Below are positions 16,010-24,645 of a DNA stretch of 64,000 nt, one piece after another. Origin of the DNA: Bradyrhizobium sp. WD16 (lineage in GTDB: Bacteria > Pseudomonadota > Alphaproteobacteria > Rhizobiales > Xanthobacteraceae). The notes below the pieces were generated by a model. The model saw nothing but the letters and a program-made list of their open reading frames with translations, did not search any database and had not been told where the DNA came from. The translations under genes and the position numbers were made by a program. Positions within the stretch are counted from its first letter, which is position 1, and each line of letters opens with the position of its first letter. Where the stretch lies: positions 2,717,501-2,781,500 of the forward strand of contig NZ_CP028908.1 of the NCBI RefSeq assembly GCF_024181725.1, in the 5' to 3' direction.

Positions 16010-17497
16010 ATGGACGACAGACCTGACACGCGCACGGGCCAGGTGATGGCCGCGATCCGCGCCAGGGTGGCGGGGCGCGCGCTGGCGCCCGGCGACCGGC
16101 TGCCGTCGATCCGCAGTTTCGCCGCCACCATGGGCGTGTCGCCGTCGACGATTGTCGAAGCCTATGACCGTCTCGCCGCCGAGGGGCTGATCCGTGCCCG
16201 GCGCGGCTCCGGCTTCTATGTGTCGGGCGCGGGGCTCATGCCGCTGGCGCTCGCCGAGACGGAGCCGCGGCGCGACCGCGCTGTCGATCCGTTCTGGGTG
16301 TCGCGGCAGTCGCTCGACGCCGATGCATCGGTGCTCAAGCCCGGCTGCGGCTGGCTGCCGGCCGACTGGATGCCTGAGCCGTCCCTTCGCCGCGCCATGC
16401 GGGCGCTGGCACGGGCCGGGGACACGGTGCTGACCGATTACGGCGGCACGCGCGGTTCGCCCGTCTTGCGCCGGCTGCTGCTCGGTCGCTTTGCCGAGGA
16501 AGGGATCGGGGCCGCGCCCGATCAGGTTCTGCTGACCGCGTCGGGCACCCAGGCGATCGACCTGATCTGCCGCTTCCTGCTGCGGCCCGGCGATACGGTG
16601 CTGCTGGACGATCCCTGTTACTTCAATTTCCAGGCGCTGCTGCGGGCGCATCAGGTCAAGGTCGTGGGCGTGCCCTATACGCGGTCCGGCCCGGACATAA
16701 CGGCTTTCGAGGCGGCGCTGGCGGGCGCGAGCCCGCGCCTCTACATCACCAATTCGGCGCTGCACAATCCGACCGGCGCGTCGCTGTCGCCGCAGACCGC
16801 CCATCGGCTGCTGCGTGCCGCCGCGGCGCACGACCTGACGATCGTCGAAGACGACATCTTCGCCGACTTTGAACCGGAGCCGTCGCCGCGCCTTGCGGTG
16901 CTCGACGGCCTCGACCGCGTCATCCGGATCGGCAGCTTTTCGAAGACACTCTCGGCCTCGGTCCGTTGCGGCTACATTGCGGCGCGTTCAGACTGGATCG
17001 AAGGTCTCGTCGATCTCCAGGTCGCCACCAGCTTCGGCGGACCGAGCCCGGTCGCGACCGAACTGATCGCCCGCGTGCTGACCGGCGGCGGCTATCGCAA
17101 GCACATGGACGAACTGCGCCGGCGACTCAACGGGATGCGGCGGAAGATCGCGGCGCGCTTCGAGCCGCTCGGCATCCGGCCGTGGCTGCTGCCGCGTGGC
17201 GGCTTCTATCTGTGGTGCCGCCTGCCAGAGGGGGTCGATTCGGCCGGGCTGGCGCGCACGGCCCTCGACGACAATGTCGTGCTGGCGCCCGGCAACGTCT
17301 TCAGCGTGTCGCAGACGGCGTCGGCCTTCATGCGCTTCAACGTGGCGCAGTCCGGCGATCCGCGCGTCGCCGCCGTGCTCAGGCGGGCGATCGGCGCGGC
17401 CGGCGCGGATCGCGGACAGCGTCAGAAGGCTGCCATCGAGCTTCAGGCGCGCTCGGGGCTCCCGGGACAGGGTATCGCCGTCGGCCCGACCGAATAG
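16010..17497 (+). CDS. MocR-type regulator (GntR + aminotransferase domain)
   Basis: Fusion protein of 495 residues. Residues about 8-75 are a GntR winged helix (GDRLPSIRSFAATMGVSPST, EAYDRLAAEGLI). Residues about 115-470 are a class-I aminotransferase-fold domain that binds pyridoxal phosphate: SGTQAID, NPTGASLS, EDDIFADFEP and the Schiff-base lysine in GSFSKTLSASVRCGY. Members act as regulators sensing PLP or an amino compound. It is divergent from a DMT exporter that it probably controls. The 25-residue tail after the domain is unconserved in type. Confidence 0.9.
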   Translation: MDDRPDTRTGQVMAAIRARVAGRALAPGDRLPSIRSFAATMGVSPSTIVEAYDRLAAEGLIRARRGSGFYVSGAGLMPLALAETEPRRDRAVDPFWVSRQSLDADASVLKPGCGWLPADWMPEPSLRRAMRALARAGDTVLTDYGGTRGSPVLRRLLLGRFAEEGIGAAPDQVLLTASGTQAIDLICRFLLRPGDTVLLDDPCYFNFQALLRAHQVKVVGVPYTRSGPDITAFEAALAGASPRLYITNSALHNPTGASLSPQTAHRLLRAAAAHDLTIVEDDIFADFEPEPSPRLAVLDGLDRVIRIGSFSKTLSASVRCGYIAARSDWIEGLVDLQVATSFGGPSPVATELIARVLTGGGYRKHMDELRRRLNGMRRKIAARFEPLGIRPWLLPRGGFYLWCRLPEGVDSAGLARTALDDNVVLAPGNVFSVSQTASAFMRFNVAQSGDPRVAAVLRRAIGAAGADRGQRQKAAIELQARSGLPGQGIAVGPTE

Positions 17498-17580
17498 CCA
17501 TGGCGCCGGACGACCGCTGCCGAGTGCAGCGATTGCGACGGCGGATACGTGCTGCGCTGAAGCGGCTGCCGTTTCCGCAA

Positions 17581-18546
17581 TCACGCCTTTCCCGCCACGG
17601 CATCGACGCCCGTCAGCTCCGCCGACAGCGCCCAGAGACGCTCGGCCTCCTCCGGATCGACCGCATAGGCGCGGACGCCGACGAAGGGCTCGCCGGCCAT
17701 TTCAGCGCGCAGGGCGACATCGCAATCCTCGCAATAGCGCCCGCCGAGTCCGTCGAGCCGGGGTGAGGTCGCTGCCCAGACCTGGGTGGCGGCGCCCTGC
17801 TCCGGCGTCTTGAACGTCGGGTCTGCCGGCGCGCCGCTGGCGTCGACCCAACCGGCGGTCACCATCTCCTGGCGGGTCAGGTGCCGCTGCAGCGGGGTGA
17901 AGATCTTGCCCGGATGGAGCGAGAAGGCCCGCACGCCGGACTCGCGGCCCAAACGATCGAGATGGACGGCGAACAGCGCATTCGCTGTCTTCGACTGGCC
18001 ATAGGCGCGCCATTTGTCGTAGCCGCGCGCGAAGTGGGGGTCGTCCCAGCGCATCGGCGAATTGTGGTGGCCGGCGGAGGAGACCGCGACGACGCGCGCG
18101 CCGCCGTGCAGCAGCGGCCACAGATGATTGGTCAGCGCGAAATGGCCAAGATGATTGGTGGCGAACTGGGCCTCCCATCCCGGCCCGACGCGCGTCTCGG
18201 GGCAGGCCATGATGCCGGCATTGTTGATCAGGATATCGATGCCGCGGCTTGCGCCGAGCATGCGTTCGGCGAAGGCGCTTACGCTGGCGAGATCGGACAG
18301 GTCCAACTGCTCGATGATCACGCCGACCAGGCCGACCGTGGTTGTGCGCGCGAGAGCCGGATCTCTCGCGGCCACGACGACCTCGGCGCCGGCCCGCGTC
18401 AGCGCCTTCGTCGTCTCAAAGCCGAGGCCGGAGTGGCCGCCGGTGACGATGGCGCGCCTTCCGCTGAGATCGATACCGTCGAGAACTTGCGTTGCGGTGG
18501 TTCGGGCCCCGAAGCCGGAGCCGAGCGGTGTCTGCTGGTCGGTCAT
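17581..18546 (-). CDS. SDR-family oxidoreductase (retinol dehydrogenase-like)
   Basis: NAD(P)-dependent reductase of 321 residues, longer than classical SDRs and like the WW-domain/retinol dehydrogenase-like group. The cofactor loop is VTGGHSGLGFET, followed by ILINNAGIM, the catalytic Ser in VVAVSSAGH and YGQSKTAN with Tyr and Lys intact. ATG 18546 has GAAGGAG upstream. It is divergent from an MmyB-like regulator, an arrangement that recurs in proteobacteria and actinobacteria and points to regulation by that protein. Substrate is unknown. Confidence 0.88.
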   Translation of the reverse strand: MTDQQTPLGSGFGARTTATQVLDGIDLSGRRAIVTGGHSGLGFETTKALTRAGAEVVVAARDPALARTTTVGLVGVIIEQLDLSDLASVSAFAERMLGASRGIDILINNAGIMACPETRVGPGWEAQFATNHLGHFALTNHLWPLLHGGARVVAVSSAGHHNSPMRWDDPHFARGYDKWRAYGQSKTANALFAVHLDRLGRESGVRAFSLHPGKIFTPLQRHLTRQEMVTAGWVDASGAPADPTFKTPEQGAATQVWAATSPRLDGLGGRYCEDCDVALRAEMAGEPFVGVRAYAVDPEEAERLWALSAELTGVDAVAGKA

Positions 18547-18722
18547 GGTCGCTCCTTCTTGGGTGTCCGTGCGGCTGCGGCGCTCACCCGCCATAGCGCA
18601 AGGCGCGGAATCCGCTCACAGGGTGGCGCCGTGGTCTTTTCATCCGGCGCCAAGGTTGCACGGCGCAAGATCTGCAAACAGGACCGGTGTTATTCCGGTA
18701 CTGATACTGCTATGATGGCGCC

Positions 18723-19571
18723 ATGGACGCGCGACCCGTATCCGACGCCCGCCGCCGTGAACTCGCGGCTTTTCTGCGTAGCCGGCGCGAACGACTGACT
18801 CCGGCCAGCGTCGGGCTGGCGGAGGGCTTTCGCCGGCGCACGCCCGGGCTGCGGCGCGAGGAAGTGGCGCTGCTCGCCGGTGTCGGTACCACCTGGTACA
18901 CCTGGCTCGAGCAGGGCCGCGACGTGCGTCCCTCGCCGGAAGTGCTGTCGGCGCTTGCCGATGCCCTGAAACTCGACGTCGCCGAACGGCGCCATCTCTA
19001 TCTGCTCAACGATCGCGAGCCGCCGTCGTTGCGGCCGTCCGGGGCAGAGGCTGTGCCGGCGCCGCTGCTGCGCATGCTCGACAGCATGACCGGACAGCCG
19101 GCCTATGTGCTCGGCCGGCGCTGGGACGTGCTCGCCTGGAACCGAGCCGCGGCGGTGGTCTTCGGCGATTACGGCCGCCGCCACGGCGACGAGCGCAACG
19201 TTATGCATATGGTGTTCGCCGATCCGGCGCATCGCCGCCTGCTGATCGACTGGCACCTCCTGGCCCCCGCCGCGCTCGCCATGTTCCGGGCCGCCAGCGT
19301 GCACTATGCCGGCGATCCGGATTTCGAGCGGCTGATCGCCAAGCTCAAATCCGCCAGCGCGGAATTTGAACAATGGTGGCCGCGGCACGAGGTGCAGGGG
19401 CCCTTCGCCGGCCGCAAGCGCATCGACCATCCGAAGGCGAAGCGGATGCACTTCGAATATACCAGCCTTGCGGTCGCCGATCAGCCGGACATGCGGCTCG
19501 TCGCCTACATGCCCCTGGACGAGGAGCGGACGGCGGCAAAGCTCGAACGGCTGCTCAACCGGGCAGCGTAG
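18723..19571 (+). CDS. XRE regulator with MmyB-like ligand domain
   Basis: Transcription factor of 282 residues. The N-terminal XRE helix-turn-helix (about 10-85) has RRTPGLRREEVALLAGVG and TWYTWLEQGRDVRPS. The C-terminal domain (about 105-275) is of the MmyB-like ligand-binding type, with AYVLGRRWDVLAWNRAA and the ARSVHYAG-like segment FRAASVHYAGDP. It lies divergent from the SDR gene, with 176 bases between the starts. The family is thought to bind fatty-acid-like ligands, so control of the SDR gene is a reasonable inference. Confidence 0.9.
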   Translation: MDARPVSDARRRELAAFLRSRRERLTPASVGLAEGFRRRTPGLRREEVALLAGVGTTWYTWLEQGRDVRPSPEVLSALADALKLDVAERRHLYLLNDREPPSLRPSGAEAVPAPLLRMLDSMTGQPAYVLGRRWDVLAWNRAAAVVFGDYGRRHGDERNVMHMVFADPAHRRLLIDWHLLAPAALAMFRAASVHYAGDPDFERLIAKLKSASAEFEQWWPRHEVQGPFAGRKRIDHPKAKRMHFEYTSLAVADQPDMRLVAYMPLDEERTAAKLERLLNRAA

Positions 19572-19656
19572 AGCGCTCGGTTGGGATCGGAGGCGCGTCC
19601 TCTTCGTCACGATTACCGGCCTGCGGGCAGCAGGCGTCATCCGAACGTGCGATATC

Positions 19657-20232
19657 ATGAGATCATCTCTGTCATTTCCGACCGGGCACCTTGGCCCGTC
19701 GTTGCGCCGGTGGCGTCTGCTGAACCGCGTCAAGCAGTCGGCATTGGCCGACGAGATCGGCGTCTCCCAGGCGACCGTCTCGCGCTGGGAGGCCGGAGCG
19801 TTGGTACCCGATGCAAGAGAAGAGGCGCACCTCGTCCGGTTGCTCGCGGCGCGACCGACCTCTGCCGCCGATCGGGCCGTGCTTTGCCTGGTGACGACGT
19901 CCTCGCTGCCGATGCACCTGATCTGTGATCTGACACACCGCCTCTTGGCGGTCTCCCCGGCGCGCGCCCGCGAATGGCGCGTCGGCGCCGCAGATCTGAT
20001 GGGAAGTTCGCTTTGGCGTTTCGCCTCCGATGACATTATGGCCGCTGAAGCGGCGCTGGCGGAGCGCGGCTGGTACGAGGCCGTTGCGCCGGATGTGACC
20101 ATCGTCACAGAGCGGGCGGAACATCCCGAATTGACGATCCGGGCGGGATCTATCCATTACGCACGCATCCCGCTGTCGGATGGCCGCTTTGTCCGGCTGG
20201 TCCAGGATGGTGTGCGGACCGGCCGTGCATAA
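19657..20232 (+). CDS. XRE-family regulator with C-terminal sensor-like region
   Basis: Protein of 191 residues. A helix-turn-helix lies at about 15-60 (LLNRVKQSALADEIGVSQATVSRWEAG). The remaining 130 residues resemble a small PAS-like or unknown sensing domain (LICDLTHRLLAVSPARARE, SSLWRFASDDIMAAEAAL). ATG 19657 is the first start that precedes the recognisable domain; no strong Shine-Dalgarno is seen. It follows the MmyB-like gene in the same direction with an 85-base gap. Targets unknown. A large repeat array begins 36 bases after its stop. Confidence 0.72.
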   Translation: MRSSLSFPTGHLGPSLRRWRLLNRVKQSALADEIGVSQATVSRWEAGALVPDAREEAHLVRLLAARPTSAADRAVLCLVTTSSLPMHLICDLTHRLLAVSPARAREWRVGAADLMGSSLWRFASDDIMAAEAALAERGWYEAVAPDVTIVTERAEHPELTIRAGSIHYARIPLSDGRFVRLVQDGVRTGRA

Positions 20233-20268
20233 AATATGCGGCGTCTGGCGCTTTTCGCGCGGGTCGGG

Positions 20269-20597
20269 CTAGTGTCCCGGTTCTAACGTTCGTTTTCCCT
20301 TGCAGCGGGCACTTCTACGAACCTTAGAACCTAAGGGACACTAGCATGATTATGATTCTAGTGTGGCGTCTCGCAATTGCCTATGCCCTTCGCGGCAAGC
20401 CCCTGTAGGCAATTGCGAGACATAAGCCGCACTAGCTTTTTGATTTTGCTAGTGTCCTGATGTCGCCGAATTACCGTGCGAGGGTGAGGCAAATGAAGCG
20501 GTAATTCGGAGACAGGACACTAGTGCGGTGTTGGATCTGACGCTCGTATGAAGAGTTCGCTGTGATACTGATACAAGCGTCAGATCCACCGCACTAG
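20269..20597. repeat. Palindrome array 3 (D-A-C-B)
   Basis: Four CTAG-bounded palindromes in a row: D at 20269-20344, A at 20358-20435, C at 20449-20523 and B at 20520-20597. Spacer L2 separates D from A, spacer L1 separates A from C, and C and B share one CTAG. The A-L1-C part is the reverse complement of the uninterrupted version of the IS630 insertion site at 176-196/1247. The order differs from array 1 (B-C-A-D-E). Apart from these repeats, 20233-20633 holds no gene. Confidence 0.92.
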
Positions 20598-20633
20598 ATC
20601 CCGGGATCCAGATCAGTTGGCCGGTGCTGAACG

Positions 20634-21257
20634 ATGCATGACCCGTATTCGCCGAGAAACGACGAGGAACAGCCTGCAATCGAACCCTCGCGGTTGCGTG
20701 GCATCGTCGATTTTGTCCAGGCGGCGGAACGCCTGAAGGATACGCTTCGCAGTGGCGCGACCGCCGGCGGCCGAGCCGAGAGCGTGGCGGAGCACAGCTG
20801 GCGGCTGTGCTTGATGGTGATGATGTTCGGGAAGGAACTGTCCGGATACGATCAGCACCGGCTGCTGAAACTCTGCGTCATTCATGATATCGGCGAAGCC
20901 ATCTCGGGCGATGTGCCGGCCATTCATCAATATTCCGGTGACGACAAGGCCGAGCGGGAGCGGGCGGATCTGATCGCGCTGTGCGCCTACCTGCCCGAAG
21001 ATCTTCAGCAGGAGATCGTCGAACTCTGGGACGAATACAATTCCGCGGCAACGCCGGAAGCGGTTCTGGTGAAAGGATTCGACAAGCTGGAAACGATGCT
21101 CCAGCACGCCGTCGGACGGAACGCCCCTGATTTCGACTATGCGTTCAACCTGTCCTACGGCCTGGCGCAGACCAGCAGGCATCCGCTGCTCAGGCAGCTT
21201 CGCAGGCTGGTTGATGACGCGACGCGGGCGCGGCTGGACGCGCCGGCTGACGGTTGA
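20634..21257 (+). CDS. HD-domain phosphohydrolase (YfbR/HDDC2-like)
   Basis: Metal-dependent phosphohydrolase of 207 residues of the HD superfamily, most like 5'-deoxynucleotidases of the YfbR/HDDC2 group that act on deoxyribonucleoside monophosphates. Metal ligands are visible as SVAEHSWR (His), VIHDIGEAISGD (His-Asp and Asp) and the later Asp in GFDKLETMLQHA. The ATG directly follows array 3 by 36 bases, so its promoter may lie in or be separated by the repeats. The stop is followed by a decayed region. Confidence 0.88.
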   Translation: MHDPYSPRNDEEQPAIEPSRLRGIVDFVQAAERLKDTLRSGATAGGRAESVAEHSWRLCLMVMMFGKELSGYDQHRLLKLCVIHDIGEAISGDVPAIHQYSGDDKAERERADLIALCAYLPEDLQQEIVELWDEYNSAATPEAVLVKGFDKLETMLQHAVGRNAPDFDYAFNLSYGLAQTSRHPLLRQLRRLVDDATRARLDAPADG

Positions 21258-21261
21258 GGGC

Positions 21262-21562
21262 AAGCCCCTTCCTGGCTGATGATGAACTCCGTGGCCGTCC
21301 TCCGCGCCAACCTTGCCGTGAGCCCCACGCGGTTCGTCATGGCGTGCAGGCCGTTGCCGCGTCGCGGCCGCAGGCTCGCCGAGGTGCCGGTGAAAATGAT
21401 CGTCCTGGGTCCGGCGAGAACTCGACGACGATCTGCTCTTTCAAGCAGAGGAGAGCCGTGGGTTATGACGATGGCCGGGCAGCTTTGGTGATGATGGGCT
21501 GGTTGATACAGCCATCCCCGCAAGGTCCGTCCTTCCGATGAAAACTCGATATCGATACGCAT
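21262..21562 (-). pseudogene. Fragments of an alpha/beta hydrolase and a probable SDR
   Basis: From 21562 leftward, a start reads an alpha/beta-hydrolase N-terminus, RIDIEFSSEGRTLRGWLYQP, reaching CPAIVITHGSPLLE, and then loses similarity at about 21435. The same frame then reads TIIFTGTSASLRPR, which looks like an SDR beta-strand segment, before degenerating toward 21262. No active site of either family is complete. This is best read as two joined gene remnants next to an IS21 remnant. Confidence 0.5.
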
Positions 21563-21639
21563 GGGGCCTCCGTCTGCGGTTGAAGGGGGCTTTTATGTCG
21601 CCTTCGGCCGGCGTCCGCGCCTCGCCGTTCGACAAAAGC

Positions 21640-21800
21640 CACGCCGAATCGGTCAAACGCGGAGGCAAGCGGCATCTGACTGGAAGAAGGGGCGGGTCGA
21701 GAACCAGGTCGGGCTGGTCCATGAACGCTTCTTCACGCCGCGGCTGCGGTTCAATAACTATGACGAGCGGGCACTCCTGAACGCCCGTCGCCGTCTGGTC
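21640..21800 (+). pseudogene. IS21-family transposase (IstA) fragment
   Basis: In the plus strand the phrase WKKGRVENQVGLVHERFF and then TPRLRFNNYDE matches the end of the catalytic core of IS21 IstA transposases, where GQVENQVG and RERFFTPR-like motifs are conserved. Only about 40 codons survive and neither end of an IS nor the istB gene is present. It marks an old insertion in this decayed stretch (21258-21822). Confidence 0.65.
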
Positions 21801-21822
21801 GGGCGATGTTCGATCCTCTGGC

Positions 21823-22710
21823 TCACTGCCGCAGGACCAGCATGTTTCCGGCCAGGATGGCGGCTGCACCGAGCAGGAAGTGGCTATCGAGCCGAAGGTT
21901 CTCGAACAGCGCGGAAAGGATCAGGGCGATGAGCGGCACGGTGGCGAACACATAGGCGGCAGGACCCGGGCCGAGCCGGCGCACCAGTTCGAAATACAGC
22001 ATGAAGCTCACGCAGGAGGCTGCGACCGCCAGATAGAGCAGGCTGAGAAGGTAACGCAGCGAGATGTCGGCCGCGAGGGGCGCGCCGATTGCCAAGGCCC
22101 AGAGGGCACTCGCCGCCGCACCGATGATGGCTCCCCAGCCGAGTACGGCGAGGTTAGGCAGGCCGGCTCTCTGGTTGCGTGCGCCGAGGACCGTACCGGC
22201 GGCGGTGACGATTGCCGCGACGAGGGCCCAGGCGAAGCCGGCCTGGCTATCGGCTCCGAGCGCGCCCATCCCCGGGACGAAGACCACGGCAATGCCGACA
22301 ATGCCGCACAGCGCTCCCCAGAGAAAGCGCCGCGCCAGCGCAGTGCCGAGCACGAAGCGCCCGATCACGGCGGCGAACAGCGACGATGTGGACAGGACGA
22401 GGGCGGCGAGCCCGCTCGGAATGTGCCGCGTCGCCTCGTAGAAGGCGATGAAGGCGAGCGCGAAGAACAGCACGCCCTGGAGCCCGACGTGGAACCGGAC
22501 GGCGCGCGGGATCGTCAAGGACACGCCGCGCACTCGGCCATAGCCCAGCAGGAGAACGCCCGCGAGCGCCATGCGCAGGGCGACCGACCACGGCGCCGGC
22601 GTCACGCCCGCCTGCATCGCCGTCGCCAGGGCGCCGCCGCCCCACAGCAGGGCTGTGAGCGCGAATAGCACGCCCGTCACGAGTTCGATCTTCTTATCAG
22701 CGAAGGCCAT
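21823..22710 (-). CDS. EamA/DMT-family exporter
   Basis: Inner-membrane transporter of 295 residues with ten hydrophobic helices in two EamA repeats (TALLWGGGALATAMQAG; GLAALVLSTSSLFAAVIGRFVLG; FVFATVPLIALILSALFE-like end). Its start overlaps the end of the upstream MarR gene by 34 bases, so the two form an operon. That pairing suggests efflux of a toxic metabolite or drug sensed by the MarR protein. The substrate is not predictable. Confidence 0.88.
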   Translation of the reverse strand: MAFADKKIELVTGVLFALTALLWGGGALATAMQAGVTPAPWSVALRMALAGVLLLGYGRVRGVSLTIPRAVRFHVGLQGVLFFALAFIAFYEATRHIPSGLAALVLSTSSLFAAVIGRFVLGTALARRFLWGALCGIVGIAVVFVPGMGALGADSQAGFAWALVAAIVTAAGTVLGARNQRAGLPNLAVLGWGAIIGAAASALWALAIGAPLAADISLRYLLSLLYLAVAASCVSFMLYFELVRRLGPGPAAYVFATVPLIALILSALFENLRLDSHFLLGAAAILAGNMLVLRQ

Positions 22711-23180
22711 CCTGATGTCTCGATGCGGGCGCTTTCGGCCTCAAGCTTGTGCAAGGCGCCGTCGATCACGGCGCGTTCATCTGCCGAGAGGACGGCGAGA
22801 AGATCGGCCTCGATCGCGCGTCCCAAGGCGGCGATGTCATCGAATGCGTTCCGGCCCCGGCGCGTGATGGTGACGGAGGCGAGGCGCCGGTCCGTCTTGC
22901 CGGTGCGTCGTGTCGCGAAGCCCAACTCGACAAGCTGTGCGATGCCGCGGCTCACCGCGAAAGGATCGAGGGCGCAGGCGCGACCGATCTCGGATGCGCT
23001 GGCGCCGTCCCTTTCGGCGACGACGGCGAGGATGCGCCAGCTTGCCTGACTGAGGCCGAACGTCTCGCCGTAGAAGCGCTCGAGCGGCCGGGCGACCTGG
23101 ATCGCAACGAGGAACATGCGGTAGGGCAACCATGCGCTTAGATGCAGGGTTGCGGATGTGTCGGAGGCGGGCAGGGTCAC
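22677..23180 (-). CDS. MarR-family repressor
   Basis: Winged-helix regulator of about 167 residues (FGLSQASWRILAVVAERDG, ACALDPFAVSRGIAQLVELG, RRTGKTDRRLASVTITRRG). The open frame extends upstream to a TTG at 23219, but the perfect palindrome TTGCGAATCGCAA lies inside that extension. A start at GTG 23180 therefore keeps the operator outside the gene and fits family length. The gene overlaps the exporter gene that follows. Repression of both genes from the palindrome is the simplest model. Confidence 0.82.
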   Translation of the reverse strand: MTLPASDTSATLHLSAWLPYRMFLVAIQVARPLERFYGETFGLSQASWRILAVVAERDGASASEIGRACALDPFAVSRGIAQLVELGFATRRTGKTDRRLASVTITRRGRNAFDDIAALGRAIEADLLAVLSADERAVIDGALHKLEAESARIETSGWPSLIRRSNS

Positions 23181-23195
23181 GGCGCAGCCATATAA

Positions 23196-23208
23196 TTGCG
23201 AATCGCAA
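23196..23208. promoter_or_regulatory. Candidate MarR operator
   Basis: Perfect 13-bp palindrome TTGCGA-A-TCGCAA directly upstream of the proposed GTG start of the MarR gene. A further half site, TCGCAAATA, follows at 23214. The spacing fits autorepression of the marR-exporter operon. Confidence 0.55.
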
Positions 23209-23281
23209 ATATATCGCAAATATTATCGCCGAGGGCAATGCCGAGCCGGGGGAAGCTCGCTTGCTCTTTCCCTCCCTGTCG

Positions 23282-23296
23282 CTACAATTATTGTAG
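23282..23296. promoter_or_regulatory. Palindrome before the 4Fe-4S/SCP2 gene
   Basis: Perfect 15-bp palindrome CTACAAT-T-ATTGTAG ending 16 bases before the start codon, followed by TAGGAGGCG as Shine-Dalgarno. Its position between promoter and start suggests an operator, most simply for the HxlR regulator encoded as the second gene of this operon. Confidence 0.6.
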
Positions 23297-23312
23297 CTTA
23301 TAGGAGGCGAAC

Positions 23313-24635
23313 ATGGATCTCGACGCTCATCCCACCGTGCTGAAGGCTCGTTCCAAGGGGGCGGCGAGGACGGCCGTGGTTCTCGACGCGACCTGGCTGA
23401 AGGCCGTTGCCAAGGAATGTGGCGCCGACGATGTCGGCCTCGTCGAGATCGATCGGCCGGCGCTGAAGGCCGAGCGCGGCCATATCGCCAAGGTCTTTGC
23501 CGGCACGCGCACGCTGCTGTCGCTGGTGGTGCGGATGAATCGCGAGCCGGTGCGCTCGCCGACGCGCTCGGTCGCCAATCAGGAATTTCATGCCGTCCAC
23601 GACGCGGTGAACGAGGTCGCCCGGGAGATCGTCCGCCGTCTCGAAGCCGAGGGCATCCCGGCCTGCAATGCGGTGGGCGCCTTTCCGATGGAGGTGCAGT
23701 TGCCCGGACGAGGCTGGATGGTGGCGCACAAGCCCATTGCCGTCGAGGCGGGGCTCGGCATGATCGGGCTTCACCGCAACGTCATCCATCCGGTGTTCGG
23801 CAGCTTCGTCCTGCTCGAAACGGTGCTGATCGGCCGCGACGCCAGCGCCTACGACCGGCCGATCGACTACAACCCATGTTTCGAATGCAAGCTGTGCGTC
23901 GCCGCCTGCCCGGTCGGTGCCATCAAGTCCGACGGCGCCTTCGATTTCATGTCGTGCTACACCCACAATTATCGCGAGTTTCTCGGCAATTTCGGCGACT
24001 GGGTCGCGGCGCTGACGGATGCCAAGGACCATCGCGACTATCGCCGGCGGTTCGACGACGGCGAAACCACCTCGATGTGGCAGTCGCTGTCATTCAAGCC
24101 CGGCTACAAGGCCGCCTATTGCATTGCCGTCTGTCCGGCCGGCGAGGAGGTGATCAATCCCTTCCTCGAGGACCGCAAGGGCTATCTCTCCGGCGTCGTC
24201 AAGCCGCTCACCGCCAAGGAGGAGACGCTCTACGTTCTGCCCGGCTCGGATGCGGAGGAGCATGCGGTGCGGCGCTTTCCCCACAAGCGCATCAAGCATG
24301 TGAAGCGCCAGCTGCGCGCGAGCTCGATCCCGATGTTCATGGCGGGCCTGCGGCTCGGCTTCCAGCGCGGCAAGGCCAAGGATCTCTCCGCCCGCTATCA
24401 CTGGACCTTCACCGGCAAGGAAGAGGCGCAGGCCACCATCCGCATTCACGATGGGCGCATCGCGGTCGAGCCCGGCCATGTCGGCGAGCCCGACGTGAAG
24501 ATCACCGCGGATTCGCAGGCCTGGCTGGCGATCATCGCCGGCGATGCCAACATTCTTGCCGCGATCGTCTTGCGCAAGGTCCGCGTCAAGGGTGACATGC
24601 GGCTGTTCCGCGCCTTCGGGCGCTGCTTTGCCTGA
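23313..24635 (+). CDS. 4Fe-4S reductase-like protein fused to SCP2 domain
   Basis: Protein of 440 residues with two parts. Residues 1 to about 290 resemble the QueG/reductive-dehalogenase-like ferredoxin family: CFECKLCVAACPVGAI gives one 4Fe-4S cluster, and CIAVCPAGEE holds further cysteines. Residues about 350-440 form an SCP2 sterol-carrier-like domain (YHWTFTGKEEAQATIRI, ADSQAWLAIIAGD, VRVKGDMRLFRAF). The SCP2 part suggests a hydrophobic substrate handed to a redox centre. ATG 23313 has an excellent TAGGAGG. It is followed after 10 bases by an HxlR regulator. The reaction is unknown. Confidence 0.82.
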   Translation: MDLDAHPTVLKARSKGAARTAVVLDATWLKAVAKECGADDVGLVEIDRPALKAERGHIAKVFAGTRTLLSLVVRMNREPVRSPTRSVANQEFHAVHDAVNEVAREIVRRLEAEGIPACNAVGAFPMEVQLPGRGWMVAHKPIAVEAGLGMIGLHRNVIHPVFGSFVLLETVLIGRDASAYDRPIDYNPCFECKLCVAACPVGAIKSDGAFDFMSCYTHNYREFLGNFGDWVAALTDAKDHRDYRRRFDDGETTSMWQSLSFKPGYKAAYCIAVCPAGEEVINPFLEDRKGYLSGVVKPLTAKEETLYVLPGSDAEEHAVRRFPHKRIKHVKRQLRASSIPMFMAGLRLGFQRGKAKDLSARYHWTFTGKEEAQATIRIHDGRIAVEPGHVGEPDVKITADSQAWLAIIAGDANILAAIVLRKVRVKGDMRLFRAFGRCFA

Positions 24636-24645
24636 AAGCGGGCCG

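Noticed and set aside
20269-20597. CRISPR array
   Set aside because: The units are different palindromes with shared CTAG ends, not identical direct repeats with unique spacers, and no cas gene is present.
23313-24635. Queuosine biosynthesis enzyme QueG
   Set aside because: It resembles the cluster-binding half but carries an extra SCP2 domain and lacks the C-terminal HEAT-like repeats of QueG, so the name is not used.
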